This document shows, one piece after another, positions 1 through 11,664 of a DNA stretch of 64,000 nucleotides. The notes beneath the pieces are model-generated. The model worked only from the letters and a program-made list of their open reading frames with translations. It had not been told where the DNA came from and did not search any database. How positions within the stretch are numbered: position 1 is the stretch's first letter; each line of letters opens with the position of its first letter. The position numbers and the translations under genes are program-made. This DNA is from Cacajao melanocephalus (taxonomy: Eukaryota > Chordata > Mammalia > Primates > Pitheciidae): contig CAUYLG010047084.1 in the NCBI GenBank assembly GCA_963573385.1, forward strand, positions 62,001 to 126,000, in the 5' to 3' direction.

Positions 1-568
1 TCAAAGGTTCTTTACAGAAGATTAAAAAGCACAGCACTAGTTTAGATGATCATCAAGGAAAGTTCCTAATAAAGTTTGGCAAAAAAGCTAGAAGTTGGCA
101 GTATTCTGAATGGAGCTGGCACAGTTGTTGTGAAGCAGGGAAGAGTTGCACACCATCATAACCTGGCTTAGCAGTCTGCAGATGTCAAAGGCTAGCAGGT
201 TAGGAGTTGGGTACTTTCTTTTCTCTTGTCAAAACCTAAAGACTAAAACAGCGGATTGCTGTTTTCCCACTAATAGGAACCTTAGAGCCTTTTAGTTGTG
301 TTTCAGTGTCCCTGTGCCAGGGTTGGGATTGGGAAGAGGAGGCAGATATTAAACATGTAACATTCTAATATTTTATTTTACATTCCCAAATTACTTTGTG
401 TGCATTTACACACTCTTACTCCCTTTCCTGCAAAAGAAGGAGTGTCATTAGTTAGGGTAAACAGTACTATTTAAAGCTAATGTGTACTTGTGGGTACTTT
501 AGTGACTCCTGAAGATGTGGTTCCACTAAAGAATGCAATGAATTATACATAGAAACTGTCAGTGTAAC
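1..568. other. unique intronic DNA, nothing recognised
   Basis: No reading frame, splice-bounded exon or repeat family could be recognised here. It is AT-rich single-copy-looking sequence, probably UMAD1 intron. Confidence 0.5.
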
Positions 569-576
569 AAATGATC

Positions 577-878
577 TTTTTTTTTTTTTTTTGAGGCAGG
601 GTCTTGCTCTGTCACCAAGGCTGGAGTGCAATGGCACGATCATGGCTCACTGCAGCCTTGACCTCTCAGGCTCAAGCGATCCTCCTACCTCAGCCTCGCA
701 AGTAAGCTGGGACCACAGGCATGCACCACCACACTTGGCTTGTTTTTCTTTTTTTTTTTGTAGAGATGGGTTCTCCTTATATTGCTCAGGCAGGTCTTGA
801 ACTCTTGGGCTCAAGTGATCTCCCACCATAGCCTCCCAACATGCTAGGATTACAGGCATGAACCACGACACCTGGCTC
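577..878 (-). mobile_element. Alu SINE, AluJ-like, antisense
   Basis: A poly-T run is followed by the reverse complement of a full dimeric Alu ending at the GGCC-type head. The duplication aaatgatc at 569-576 and 881-888 bounds it. Diagnostic positions in the right arm (ctcttgggctcaagtgatct) look like the old J subfamily. The + and - ORFs over it are Alu translations, not genes. Confidence 0.95.
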
Positions 879-888
879 ATAAATGATC

Positions 889-1440
889 ATATTTTGTACT
901 ATTGCATACAAAAATATATTTTAATATACATTCACTGGATCACTAGGAAAGCTGGCATGCAAGAAGCTTAGAAAATACAATATCAAAGAAAGAATTGGAA
1001 AATATTTTCCATCTGCAACATTCCAGAATAGTTCTATTCTAATTTGAAGAATAATGAGATACATCTCTCTATATCCAACCAGATTTTAGCTTGCTATAAA
1101 CATATACCTCCTATGTTTTATTCCAGTTGTCTTTGTTCTCCATAATAATTCATGTCATCTTGTATTATAAATGAATGAAAGATCTAGTTTAAAAGCCTAT
1201 CATCTTATATGCGATGCCACACACTTTTCTCCATGGCCCTGTACAAAACAAAAATAATGATGACAACACTGGACAATGACACCAGACAGTAAACAGTGTA
1301 ATTTCTGTGCAGTGTCTCTGTTGGATATGTTAGGTAAGCAATAACAGTAAACTAAGTTTATGTTTTATAAACAAATCATTTTTGATACTTTCAGCAATGT
1401 CTTTGTCCTCATTTGAAGCTTGAAATTCCCAACTATTCAT
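889..1440. other. unique DNA, nothing recognised
   Basis: AT-rich sequence without a recognisable gene, repeat or RNA. Confidence 0.45.
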
Positions 1441-1600
1441 TTACTAATTGTGTGACACTGAGTGGCTTAGTTCTGTGAGCCCCAGTAATTCCTCTGAAAA
1501 ATGAGGATAACTCTCTCTGCCTTATGCACAGGGGTGGTAGTAAAAGCCAATGATTGTGGAAATGCTTTGCAAATGAGAAATTTCTACACATAATGGTTTT
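1441..1600 (+). mobile_element. MIR SINE fragment
   Basis: Matches the MIR core in order: a diverged 'cacttact..gtgtgac' segment, then 'cctctgaaaaatgaggataa' and the 'gcaaatg..' segment near the 3' end. Strongly diverged. Confidence 0.6.
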
Positions 1601-2047
1601 TATCATCATTTATTTTTTGTTGTTGTATTTCTAATCCAAAAAGTGGACCTTATTTTGATAAGCACAACCAAGATCTAGACAGCTTTAAAACCTGATTTGG
1701 CATTGCCAGTATGACACAAGGTCTTAGTTTTATTTCCACCTTGTGAATGTGATCCATGAAATTTTAGAATGATTTATTAAGGTCTAAAAGAGAAATAGTA
1801 CTGTGTTTTCTGATAACCTGTGAGTAAAATGTGGCAAGGAAAATTAAGTTACTTTTTTTTTTTTCTAATAATGTATGGCTATTTCACTGAGAAGAAAGCT
1901 TATTATCTGAAGAAAGCTATTGTTATCCTAGGGGAAAAATAAAGACTACATCCCTTACTCAATATGTATTTTTCAGAATCTTGGTTACTGGTGATCCAAT
2001 CTTCTTGTTTCTTTTAGCCTATCCTGAGAAAATTCTTTTCCTCCCCT

Positions 2048-2245
2048 TTTAATAAATATTTACTAAGCACCTGTGATATGCCAGCCATGGTACTCAGGGA
2101 TGAAGAAAGAATACAGTTATTGTTAAAAAAGTAGACAATCTCCATGCCCTCCCAGACCTCTCAGTCTATAGGGGACAAAGGTAGTTACAAAAACCCTGTA
2201 GAGTCTGTCCTGTGACTGTGAAGGGGGATGCTGTGGGCCAAGTGG
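2048..2245 (-). mobile_element. L2 LINE 3' end, antisense
   Basis: Starts with the reverse complement of the L2 3' terminus (aataaatatttactaagcacc..gatatgccag) and continues through the 'ctccatgccctc..agtctata' part of the L2 3' region. Confidence 0.75.
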
Positions 2246-2384
2246 ATACTCTTGCCATTTCTTAAATAATGTGATTCTGTTTGAGATGGCTCATCCAGTA
2301 TTCCCAGTCGTTCAAAGAGGGATTTTTCTGGACATACAAATTTAAGAATCTAGTTAGTGAGTTGATTTTGCAGAAACTAAGTAA

Positions 2385-2743
<359 letters not shown>

Positions 2744-2760
2744 TAAGCTCACTGATTTTT

Positions 2761-4366
2761 AAAGTTGAGCATTTGACTACAAAGTTTGTGAAAGGTCAGT
2801 TGCTTTAGCATGCAGGTGTCCCTATCATGGCCCACACTTGTCTATGCTGAGATTCACTGCCAACTTGAACCTCTTTCTTGGCTGAATCAGTCGCTCATTG
2901 GGTGGTTCTAGAACTAAAATGATTGCTGAAGACTGATACATTCTCCTATGAAGGATAAGAAACCTGTTTTAAAGTGAAAGATTGTTAGAACTTAGAGTAC
3001 TGTTCTTCTGATTGCTTAGAGAGCTTTATGAGTGGATTGGCAACAATATTCCTATTCTAACACACACAATATGTATGAAGGGAGATGAAGTATACTACCT
3101 ACAGTTGTGCTTTTTATTATTATCTAACATTTTATCATGCTGTATATTTGGATAGAGTTCAAACTTGTTCATGAATATGGACGTAGTAGGCTGGAAATAA
3201 ATGTAGGAGCCAGTAAAAAAGAGATGTAATGAAAAGGTTGCTGTGTTTTCTGCAGTGAGGATTCCTTACCACTTTGTGATTCTTAGATAAAATCCTTTCC
3301 ATCAAGGAAAAATTATACTTCCACAATTTACCAAACTGACAGAACAACTAACATGCCCCAGGCCCAGTAATGTCAATTTTGTAGTCCCCTCAAAGCATTC
3401 CTCCCCATAATTGCAAAAACTAACAGGGAACCCCAAACCCTGGCCCCTGTACCCTCCCCTACCAAGCTTTATGTTTAAAATTGAGATTTGCTTGTAAGAG
3501 TAAACTGAGTGAAATACTAATTCTTGGTTTTGACAAAGTGTTCCTTTCCGGCTGGCCAGTGGGAATGAATGAATGCTTTTATGTAATGCCCGAATACTTA
3601 TCCTAAATTCATAGCCACCTTCTACCTGACTAAATAAAAATGAATGGCCAAAATTATTTTCAGGACCACTCTGGTCCTGTCTTCCTCTTTCTCTTCATAA
3701 GAGGCTTGCACAGCATTTCCCACATGTCCAGTATGTGGTCACCTGCACATGTGATTATTGCAGAACCTTAATCTGAATCTCAGAGTAGAAACTGGTTGAC
3801 AGGAGAACACAAATTTTGACATAGTCTAGGATTTTTTTCTTTTTGCTTTCAACAGGCTCTATGCTGCAGACTTACCATGTCTCCTTTCAAGGTGCAGCTA
3901 AATGTTTGAATACTATCTATTGCATAGGTCCTGGTTGTTTCAAAGTGTCCTATCTCACTATGCCTCTGCTGTTAACTTTTAGCTTGTATTGTCAGTATGG
4001 CCTCTTAAAGGAGCCCAGGTGCATTTTGTAGTGTTGACTGGTGTTGGTAGTATCTTCCCCAACATCACCGTGTTGCAGTTGGCATTCATTGACATTAAGG
4101 TCAAAATGACAGCCTTTTTGCTATGACTTCACCTAATACAGGATTATCTGGATTCTTTTTTCTTACTATTTTCCATTTTAGTTCAAAGTTAGACTGTAAG
4201 AATAAAAAAAGTTAGATTCTAAGAACACAAGGCTGATTCATTAAGTATATACATTTTTTCTTGGGTGTCTACCATCCACCGATTTCTCATCCCTACCCTC
4301 CAATGCCATGTAAGATGCTAGTGACCCAACTAATACGTTAAACACATTCATATAAAATATTAGGGA
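2761..4366. other. unique DNA, nothing recognised
   Basis: About 1.6 kb between two Alus with no recognised repeat or exon. The short ORFs here (3159-3347 minus, 3843-4031 plus) have no family resemblance I know and no splice context. Confidence 0.45.
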
Positions 4367-4660
<294 letters not shown>

Positions 4661-4999
4661 TTATATCTATATTTATAAATATATATATCATATATGTATT
4701 TTTTACTTAATTTACTATTTACAGCCTTTATGCTTCTAAAAAGATTTTTAGTTTGCATTAAGAACTTATCTTTTTACAATTTATACTTTCAAACAGTAAA
4801 ACATGGATAATTTCTGTTTAGTACAAAGGAATCCCCACCCAAATTGGAATTTCAGGCTTCAGTAGTTAGGCACATTCACAACACTGCTGTTATCCACAGT
4901 GTGTAGACAGTTGCTTTAAGCCTAATTTCTGCTGGTGTGCCTTACTTTTAATAATAGAATAGTCCTGAAAAATGTTACACAAATTATTACATAACAGAC

Positions 5000-5330
5000 T
5001 TCTAGGGCTGCACTGTCTGATATGGTAGCCACAGTTACATGTGGCTATTGAACACTTGTAATGTGTGTCGTCTGAATGGAAATATGCTGTAAGTATAAAA
5101 TGTATGCTGGATTTCAAAGACTTAGTGTGATAAAAGGAATTTAAAATTTTCATTAATAATTTTATGTTGATTATTTTTTGAACTGACATTTTAGATATAT
5201 TGGGTTAAATAAAATATACTGTTAAAATTAACTTTAGCTGTTTCCTTTTCCTTTTTTACTGTGGCTACTGGGAAATTTTAAATTACATATGTAGACCTTA
5301 CTAATTTCTATTTAACAGAGCTGTTCTGTA
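5000..5330 (+). mobile_element. ancient MER-type repeat, probable hAT DNA transposon
   Basis: Contains the widely repeated motif 'atggtagcc..acatgtggctattgaacacttg' and ends 'tggctactgggaaattttaaattacatatg..aacagagctgttctg'. The two ends (gctgcactgtctgat and the reverse complement of aacagagctgt) look weakly inverted, which fits a non-autonomous DNA transposon. I am not sure of the family name. Confidence 0.55.
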
Positions 5331-5334
5331 GAGA

Positions 5335-5470
5335 TAAAGATCTCGTCTAACCCTGTCATTTTAGAGTTAAGGAAACCTCATAGAATTTAGAGAATTTAAA
5401 CAACTTGCTTTAGGTCAAGATTGAGACCAGAAATTTCTTTTAAATTGTAAGACCAATGCCCTTTTCAGTG
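5335..5470 (-). mobile_element. MIR-family fragment, antisense
   Basis: Matches the reverse complement of the MIR/MIR3 pattern: 'taaccctgtcattttagagttaaggaaacc', then 'aacttgctttaggtca'. Diverged. Confidence 0.55.
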
Positions 5471-6054
5471 AAAGTAGCTTTCTGTGACTTTGACACTTTT
5501 ATTGTAAGAGGAAATGTCTATTCTTCTGAATTTTTCACTGAACTCTTTAAAGCAAAGAGTCTCTTTATACTAGAGGTAAATGTTCCTTTTAGTTTATTTC
5601 ATAAATTTGAAATTTCAGTTATTAGCTCTTCTTAAAATGGAGATAGTTTTCCCTATGAAAACCTTACATACAGAACCGTTATGGCAGTAGAAATATTTTT
5701 TAAATAGATCTAGTTAATACTGTAGGAGAGTTTTCAAATTTCCTTGTACACTTGTAATACAAATATATCATAAATTACAGCTTTTATTGGGTATGTTCCA
5801 ATAACAGCTATCATGTTAGCATATAACTGCGAAATGATGCCAGTAAGAATAAGGCCTGCAGGCTATGTATTTCCTTGGTAAATTGTTAATGCTAGGCAAC
5901 TAGTTATTTTCTCTTGCTAAGCTTTAACACTCCTTTTGCTAGTATTGTGAGAACAGTCTATATTTGAGTGAGAGATTTACTCATGCATAGTAAAGCAATC
6001 CAGAATTCCGTTCTTAAGAACAGTGTAGAGTAGTGCTCTGTGATATATGAACCG
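5471..6054. other. unique DNA, nothing recognised
   Basis: AT-rich, no recognised repeat, exon or RNA gene. Confidence 0.45.
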
Positions 6055-6180
6055 TGACCTTGGGCCATTTATTTAATGCATCTGTATCTCACTTTCCTGT
6101 CTGTAAATTGGGGGTAATACTATTTATCTGTAGGGTAGTTGTGCAGATTTAAATGACACGTGTAAGGAATATATAGCTTG
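6055..6180 (+). mobile_element. MIR SINE fragment, sense
   Basis: Carries 'tgaccttgggcc', 'ctgtctgtaaattgggggtaata' and 'agggtagttgtgcagatttaaatga' in MIR order. These are the central and 3' blocks of the element. Confidence 0.75.
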
Positions 6181-6779
6181 ATATTCCATAATATCTCTTA
6201 GTATCCATTTTATTTTAGTACAAAGAAAAAGTAAAGATCAGGCATTTATTCTTTTGTTTAAAATAGATTTAGTCTTCTCCTGTTCCCTGGAAATCCTCCA
6301 CCATTGAACTAAGAATTCTTGGTCAAATCTGGTTATAGTGACATCTTATTTTCCATAATAATTATTACCTGCAAGAGATATTATAATTCATACAACACTA
6401 ATAGCTGGAGATACTTTCTTTACAAATGTGATGTTCATAAAATATCACATATATAAAATAAAATGTAAACAGATGAGACTATCTTAAAAAGCTTAGCCAG
6501 GTAGTAATATTTTTAAATTGGATTTTCAAAATCATGGTACGATTTTGATATGCTTTGATGACTACTCTAAATACTGCTATTATAACATTGAATTGGATTT
6601 TAAAACTTGGTGTATTGAGAGTTAGATTTTTAAAATGAATACTTTTCAATAATAATTATTCCAAAATTTCAAATATTTTAACATGGAAGTATGGAAATTG
6701 AGTCACACAAGTTTACTTAAAAGACTTCATTCTATTTTAAAAATATATCTGATCATAATAATTGTTTTAAAGTGATACA
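6181..6779. other. AT-rich unique DNA
   Basis: Nothing beyond high A+T content could be identified. Confidence 0.45.
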
Positions 6780-6905
6780 GCTTAGGGTGACCAATGAGTC
6801 TGATTTTCCTGGGACTGTCCAGTTTTTAGCACTGAAAGTTCTGTATTCCAGGAAGCAGTTTAGTTCTGAGCAAACCAAGATGGGTTTCACCCTAGCTGAT
6901 GCTTC
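6780..6905. mobile_element. possible ancient interspersed repeat
   Basis: The segment 'cttagggtgaccaatgagtc..cctgggactgtccagttttt' resembles a common mammalian repeat containing 'gggtgaccatatgtcc..gggactgtcc'. Family and orientation are not resolved. Confidence 0.35.
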
Positions 6906-7154
6906 ACAGTTTACATAGCATATATATATGCATGCTCTCACTGGATCTCTGTGAGATAGGAATGACAGTATTGTCATCACTATTTCATTGGAGAGGCCAC
7001 ATATTCAGTTACCCTGGTTGCCTGAATTAGCTTCAGGTCCCCTTCTTTATGACATTGTCTCCTTTCCTCTGGATTTCAGTTGAAACCTCACCTCCCCAGT
7101 GAGTGTGTCTCTGAATATGCAGTCAAAATTAGTTGTCTTTTTCCCTCTTCATCC

Positions 7155-7320
7155 CTACTGCCCATCCATTTCATTTCATTCCATGCGCCCCTCCTTATAA
7201 CACTTCCCACAGTTGGTTTCCTCGTATTTTGCCCAACTTCCACACTGGACTCTAATTCTCACCAAGGCAGCATCATGACTTCCCCACTCTGTTTGGTGCC
7301 AGGCACATTATAGGGACTCA
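7155..7320 (+). mobile_element. L2 LINE 3' fragment, sense (contains local-copy segment A)
   Basis: Resembles the L2 3' end: 'ctccttataacacttcccacag', a diverged 'cactggactctaa' and 'gtgccaggcacat'. Its first 77 bases (7155-7231) recur at 8811-8880 inside a MIR; this copy is the better candidate source because its L2-like context continues past the shared part. Confidence 0.55.
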
Positions 7321-7327
7321 AATCTAA

Positions 7328-7440
7328 GTGAAGTCTTGCTATGATGCCCAGGCTGGTTTTGAACTGGCTCAAAGCAATTCTTCTGCCTTAGCCTGTCAAA
7401 ATGCTGGGATTACAGGCGTTATAGCCACTGCATCTAGCCA
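7328..7440 (-). mobile_element. Alu monomer fragment (FRAM/AluJ-like), antisense
   Basis: Only the 5' part of an Alu arm in reverse complement is present: 'tcttgctatgatgcccaggctgg', then 'gctgggattacaggcg', then a degenerate 'gcatctagcca'. It is highly diverged and lacks a second arm. Confidence 0.7.
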
Positions 7441-8685
7441 GGATGCACATTTTTTAACTGTAAAAACTAAAACCATTATTTATACCCGTTTGGCCAAATT
7501 TCTTAAAGCCATTTGGTGTTTTTTTTTTTTTCACATGCAGCTATAAAATCCTTAAGATATTTTTAGTCAACAGTCATCTTTTGATGTATCAAACCAATAT
7601 GAGTTAAGCCCATGAGAAATTTTTAAACTTATTAAATAAATGAATTGTTGAAAGATACCTGTAGAAGCTCCTTTGAACTAATGATATATTATGTGGCATA
7701 GGATTTTTTTTTAACGATTGTTAACATTATTAATTGACTAAAGTGTAGCCTATTTCAACTTGATAGTCTCTGTGTCATTTTTCCCCCAAATAACTGATTT
7801 TAACAGAATCTGTTATGCTACTAAATGTATCAAGATATACATTATGGCCAATCTGTGTTTCAGCTTGCTGTCTCAAAAAAAAATGACACACAAGTAATGA
7901 TTTCAAAAAGAAAACACATTTTAGCAATTTTTAATATATTGCTGTGAAATTGGTAATTGGGTTGAAGTTACACAAGTGTTGGTTGGTTTCCTGCAGGAAG
8001 TCTTCAGGTCCTATATTCACAGTTGGTCTGGTGTCTAAAGTGTTCACAGTTTGGTTAAAATTATACTCAATACCAAAGATAGTACTTCCACCAACAATGA
8101 TAGAGTCAAATAACACTTAGCGTGTTCTCAAAAATGACAGTAGAGGGTCTACCAAATCAAGCTTACTATTATTGAAAAGCTTGTTTGAAAAAGTTATTTT
8201 TCTGAGCATTGTTAAAGGAAGGGAAAGGGAGAAATTTATGAAATCTTGTCTGAAGGTGACACAGGGGTTTGAAAACCAGTAAATCATTATAAAAATTGTA
8301 ATTATTATTTAGTCATCAAACTTAAAGGAAAAGACAACCAGAAAGTCAAGTCTGCTTATAAGATTATTAGGTCAATTAACAGTATTTTTGAAGGAAAGAT
8401 TTTTTTAAAGCTATCTATATGCTGGCAATTTTGTCATATTTTACTGCCAACTTTATTTAAATACTGTCTCAATTTGCAAAGATAGTAGTATAATTTATCT
8501 TGTTCTTTGAAAAACTCTGTATGCCACATTCTTAAAGTGTTATTGGTCTACCCGTTATTTAAATTATGACTAGATTTTATATTACTTGCTCTTGTTAGAA
8601 TGAAATACTTCCCTTATGTTGAAATTTGGGATAATGCTGAGTATGATAGACTTGATGGACATGTTCAAATTTTCTTAAAGAGAGT
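7441..8685. other. unique DNA, nothing recognised
   Basis: No repeat or exon recognised. A 61-codon minus-strand ORF (7931-8116) has a balanced, protein-like composition but lacks any family match I know and any splice context. Confidence 0.45.
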
Positions 8686-8689
8686 GAGG

Positions 8690-8960
8690 TAATAGTAACT
8701 AACATTTACTGATTACTTACTGCATTCCGCATTCTGTATTGAGGATCTTTACCAACATTATCTCATTCAGTCCTCACATCTTACATATAGATTCACTTAT
8801 TCCCATTTTTACTGCCCATTCCTTTTCATTGCATGCTGCTCCTCCTTATAACACTTCCCACAGTTGCTTTCCTTGTGTTTGAGAATAAAAAGTAACTGAG
8901 GCACAGAAACATAGGGTAGCTCTTCTAAGATCACACAAAGGGGGAGCCATTAACTACCAT
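8690..8960 (-). mobile_element. MIR SINE, antisense, interrupted
   Basis: Reverse-complement MIR: 'ctaacatttactgattacttac', 'ctcattcagtcctcac', 'ttattcccattttta', then after a 70-bp interruption 'aactgaggcacagaaac' and 'gatcacacaaag'. The interruption 8811-8880 is a copy of 7155-7231. Confidence 0.8.
8811..8880 (+). repeat. local copy (segment A') of 7155-7231 inserted in a MIR
   Basis: Shares a run of more than 25 identical bases, including cctccttataacacttccc, with 7155-7231. It starts at 'actgccca' and stops near 'gtgtttg' in both places. It splits an otherwise collinear MIR, so it arrived after the MIR. Confidence 0.75.
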
Positions 8961-9149
8961 ATTTATGTTGTGTTCTACAGTTCAACACAGTTCACTATAA
9001 AAGTAATTGTAGGGTTATGCACATAGACGTTTACCCAGATTAAAGCTAAGGAGTGTGGCCAAGAGCAAGACCAAATACTGTGGCCTAGTGAATCCTGGGA
9101 GGTCTTTTGAAGGAAGGATAGAGGATGACACCACTCCATGACCCAACCC

Positions 9150-9535
9150 TGCAATGGTCATTCATTCAACAGTATTTATTGAGTGTCTACTGTGTTCTAG
9201 GTATTCTTTCGTGTACTGCACATACAACAGAGTAGACAGGGACCCTGCCTCATGGAGTTTACCTTTTAGTGGGAGATTCAAACCAAAAACTAAACTAAAA
9301 TAAAAATAGATAAACAGATAAAAGTACATCAGACTGTGCTAAGAAGAACAAAAGAAATAACCTATGGGGTGAGATAGAGAGCAGTGTAGAGAATGAGGAT
9401 TAAGGGGTCATCTACTTTAAGATAGAGTGGAAAGAACAGGCCTCTCTCAGTGGTATTTAAGCTGAGACTTTAAGAGTTAGGAAGATATGCTCAAAGGGAC
9501 GTAAGGAGTTTTAGATAGAACTGGGGAGCAAAGGC
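9150..9535 (-). mobile_element. L2 LINE 3' region, antisense
   Basis: Begins 'tcattcattcaacagtatttattgagtgtctactgtg' and follows the reverse-complement L2 order: 'cctgcctcatggagtttac', the A-rich 'ataaacag' block, 'tgtgctaagaagaa', 'caggcctctctcag' and 'taagctgagac'. The pattern is unambiguous. Confidence 0.85.
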
Positions 9536-9559
9536 AAATTATAATATGATGCCTTTTCA

Positions 9560-9790
9560 CATTCAGTTTGGCAAATATTAAAAAGCCTGAAAAGACTCAT
9601 TTTTGATGGTGTAGGGAAAAGGAAAACCTTCATGCCCAGTTTAAGTCTATACAACTACTCTAGAGACCAATTTGGCAATAGCTAGTAATTGTGAAGATAC
9701 AGTTTTGTATATAAATCCTGGAGCAATTATTCTTAAAAGAAGTCTTGAAAACTATGTACCTCCATGACATTTTTAAGCTGTTATAAAACT
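9560..9790 (+). mobile_element. possible old L1/HAL1 3' fragment
   Basis: Contains 'tggtgtagggaaaagg', 'agaccaatttggcaat' and 'cctggagcaattattct', which follow the order of an old L1M 3' segment (GTGGGGAAAAGG, GGCAATTTGGCAA, CCAGCAATTCC). Diverged. Confidence 0.45.
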
Positions 9791-9988
9791 TTCCTTTATA
9801 ATTTTAATAGTTGCAAAGATTAGAATTTTTTACATATTAAACATATTGATATTTAAATATGAAACTCTTACATAATTCTTTCAAATATATTTAATACTAT
9901 ATCCAATGGAATTGAGGTCCCATAGCAATTTGATACATTACGTCATCCATTTAAAAAATACATGAACAAGCTAAGCTCTTTATCAGAA

Positions 9989-10147
9989 ATTTTACATCAT
10001 TCCTTTTTCTCCTTGAACTCAGATTTCTATCTACTTTCCCCCAAAGAATTTTATCTTTTGAAAGTCTTTTATCGATCGTGATATCATATTTCTTGGCAAC
10101 AAAGAAAATTGATATAAGTTAATTGGAACTATATGTATATTTACCAT
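9989..10147 (+). repeat. segment B, local duplicate (source-like copy)
   Basis: About 159 bp, nearly identical to 11230-11393 with roughly ten substitutions and one 5-bp difference (my estimate, above 90% identity). It lies in otherwise unique DNA, while the other copy lies inside an L1, so this is the probable donor. Confidence 0.85.
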
Positions 10148-10433
10148 GACCATAAGGCCAAGTGTTATAAAATTTCTTCTGACTTATTATTTTAATTATT
10201 TCTGGTATATAATCAGTCAAAACAATATAAGTAATTCCAAATTTTGACAGTTATTAAACATGAAGGTAATTTTTTAAGAAAAGCATATCTTAATGTGATG
10301 GAAGAACTTGATTTTTTTCAATTAATTCGTGTATCTGAGGATAATTATTACTAATATAATGCTAACAATAAAATGAAGTGAAGGATTTGTGCTACTAATG
10401 ATTATAGGATGAAAGGGTCTTACAAAGGTGTAC
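10148..10433. other. unique DNA, nothing recognised
   Basis: AT-rich, no feature recognised. Confidence 0.4.
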
Positions 10434-10560
10434 TAGTAGAATCTACACCATTATATATATAGTAGAATCTATAACATTATATAGTAGAATATATAGTAGA
10501 ATCTTATATAGTAGAATCTACAGCATTCTTTTTATAGTAGAATGTACAACATTCCTTTTA
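10434..10560. repeat. imperfect minisatellite, TAGTAGAAT units
   Basis: Six copies of tagtagaat occur at 10434, 10460, 10482, 10494, 10509 and 10535, several followed by 'ctayamcatt'. Unit spacing varies from 12 to 26 bp, so the array is degenerate. Confidence 0.85.
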
Positions 10561-11229
10561 AGTTCATCTAAATATTATTGATGGATTATAATAAGTTTTA
10601 AAATGAATGTGGATTTATGATATCCAAAAATATTTGGGGAAAAATGAAAATACTTCTTTTATGAGTCTAATTAAGTGTTCAAAGATATATAAAAGCTAAC
10701 TTATGACCAGTATGTATCTTTTTACTTGAACATGTAGCTTTGATATTTTGGAAGTAAAATTGAAATTTTTACAACTAATCTATTCTGTCTTTTATAGATT
10801 TGCCTATTCTGCATAGTGCAAACAAATGGAATACTATGATATGTGGTCTTTTGTGACTGGCTTCTTTCACTTAGTGAAACATTTTCAAGGGTCATCCGTG
10901 TTGACACAGTACTCCATTCCTTCTCATCACTGTATAATATTCCATTGTGTGGCTATACCACATTTTGTTTATTGTGGTTTTGGTTTGCATTTCCTTGGTG
11001 ACTAGTAATATGCTTATTGGACTTCTGTTTATCTGCTTTGCAGAACTGTCTACTCAGATCCTTTGTTTATTCTTTTTAATTCATTGTCTTTTGAGTTGCT
11101 GAGATTTTTAAAAAATATATTCTACATGCAAGTCCTTTATCAAATATATGATTTTAAAATATTTTCTCTCATTCTCTGGCTTGCCATTTTATTTTTTTGG
11201 TAGTATCCTTTGAAGCATGGAAGTTGATA

Positions 11230-11393
11230 TTTGACATCATTCCTTTTTCTCCTTGAACTCAGATTTCCATCTACTTCCCCCCAAATATTTTATCTTTTAT
11301 CTTGAAAGTCTCTTATTGATCACGATATCATATTTCTTGGCAACAAAGAAAATTGATATAAGTTAATTTAAACTATATGTATATTTTCCATGA
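11230..11393 (+). repeat. segment B', local copy of 9989-10147 inside the L1
   Basis: Sequence from 'tttgacatcattcc' to 'ccatga' matches 9989-10147. The L1 is collinear up to 'tttgaagcatggaagtt' and resumes at 'gtgtcatgtgt', so the copy replaced roughly 65 bp of L1. Both copies have the same orientation. Confidence 0.85.
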
Positions 11394-11664
11394 GTGTCAT
11401 GTGTATGAATCCATTTCAAAATGTGAGGCCCTGAAGATTTACCCTTGTGTTTTCTTCTAAGAGTTTTATATGCTAGCTTTTGTAGGATTTTGATCAATTT
11501 CAAGTTAATTTTTGTTTATGATTTGAGATAAGGGTCCAATTTAATTATTTTGCTGTGACTTGTACAATTGTCCCAGCAATATTTGTTAATTCTTTCCGCA
11601 TTGAATGGTCTTGGCACCCTCGTCAAAAATCGGTTGACCACAGATACATAGGTTTATTTCTGGA

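Noticed and set aside
591..880. Overlapping 69-77 codon ORFs on both strands
   Set aside because: They translate an Alu. The same holds for ORFs at 2444-2746, 13453-13797, 32171-32628, 41207-41473, 48996-49270, 51883-52161, 58141-58402 and 62743-63100.
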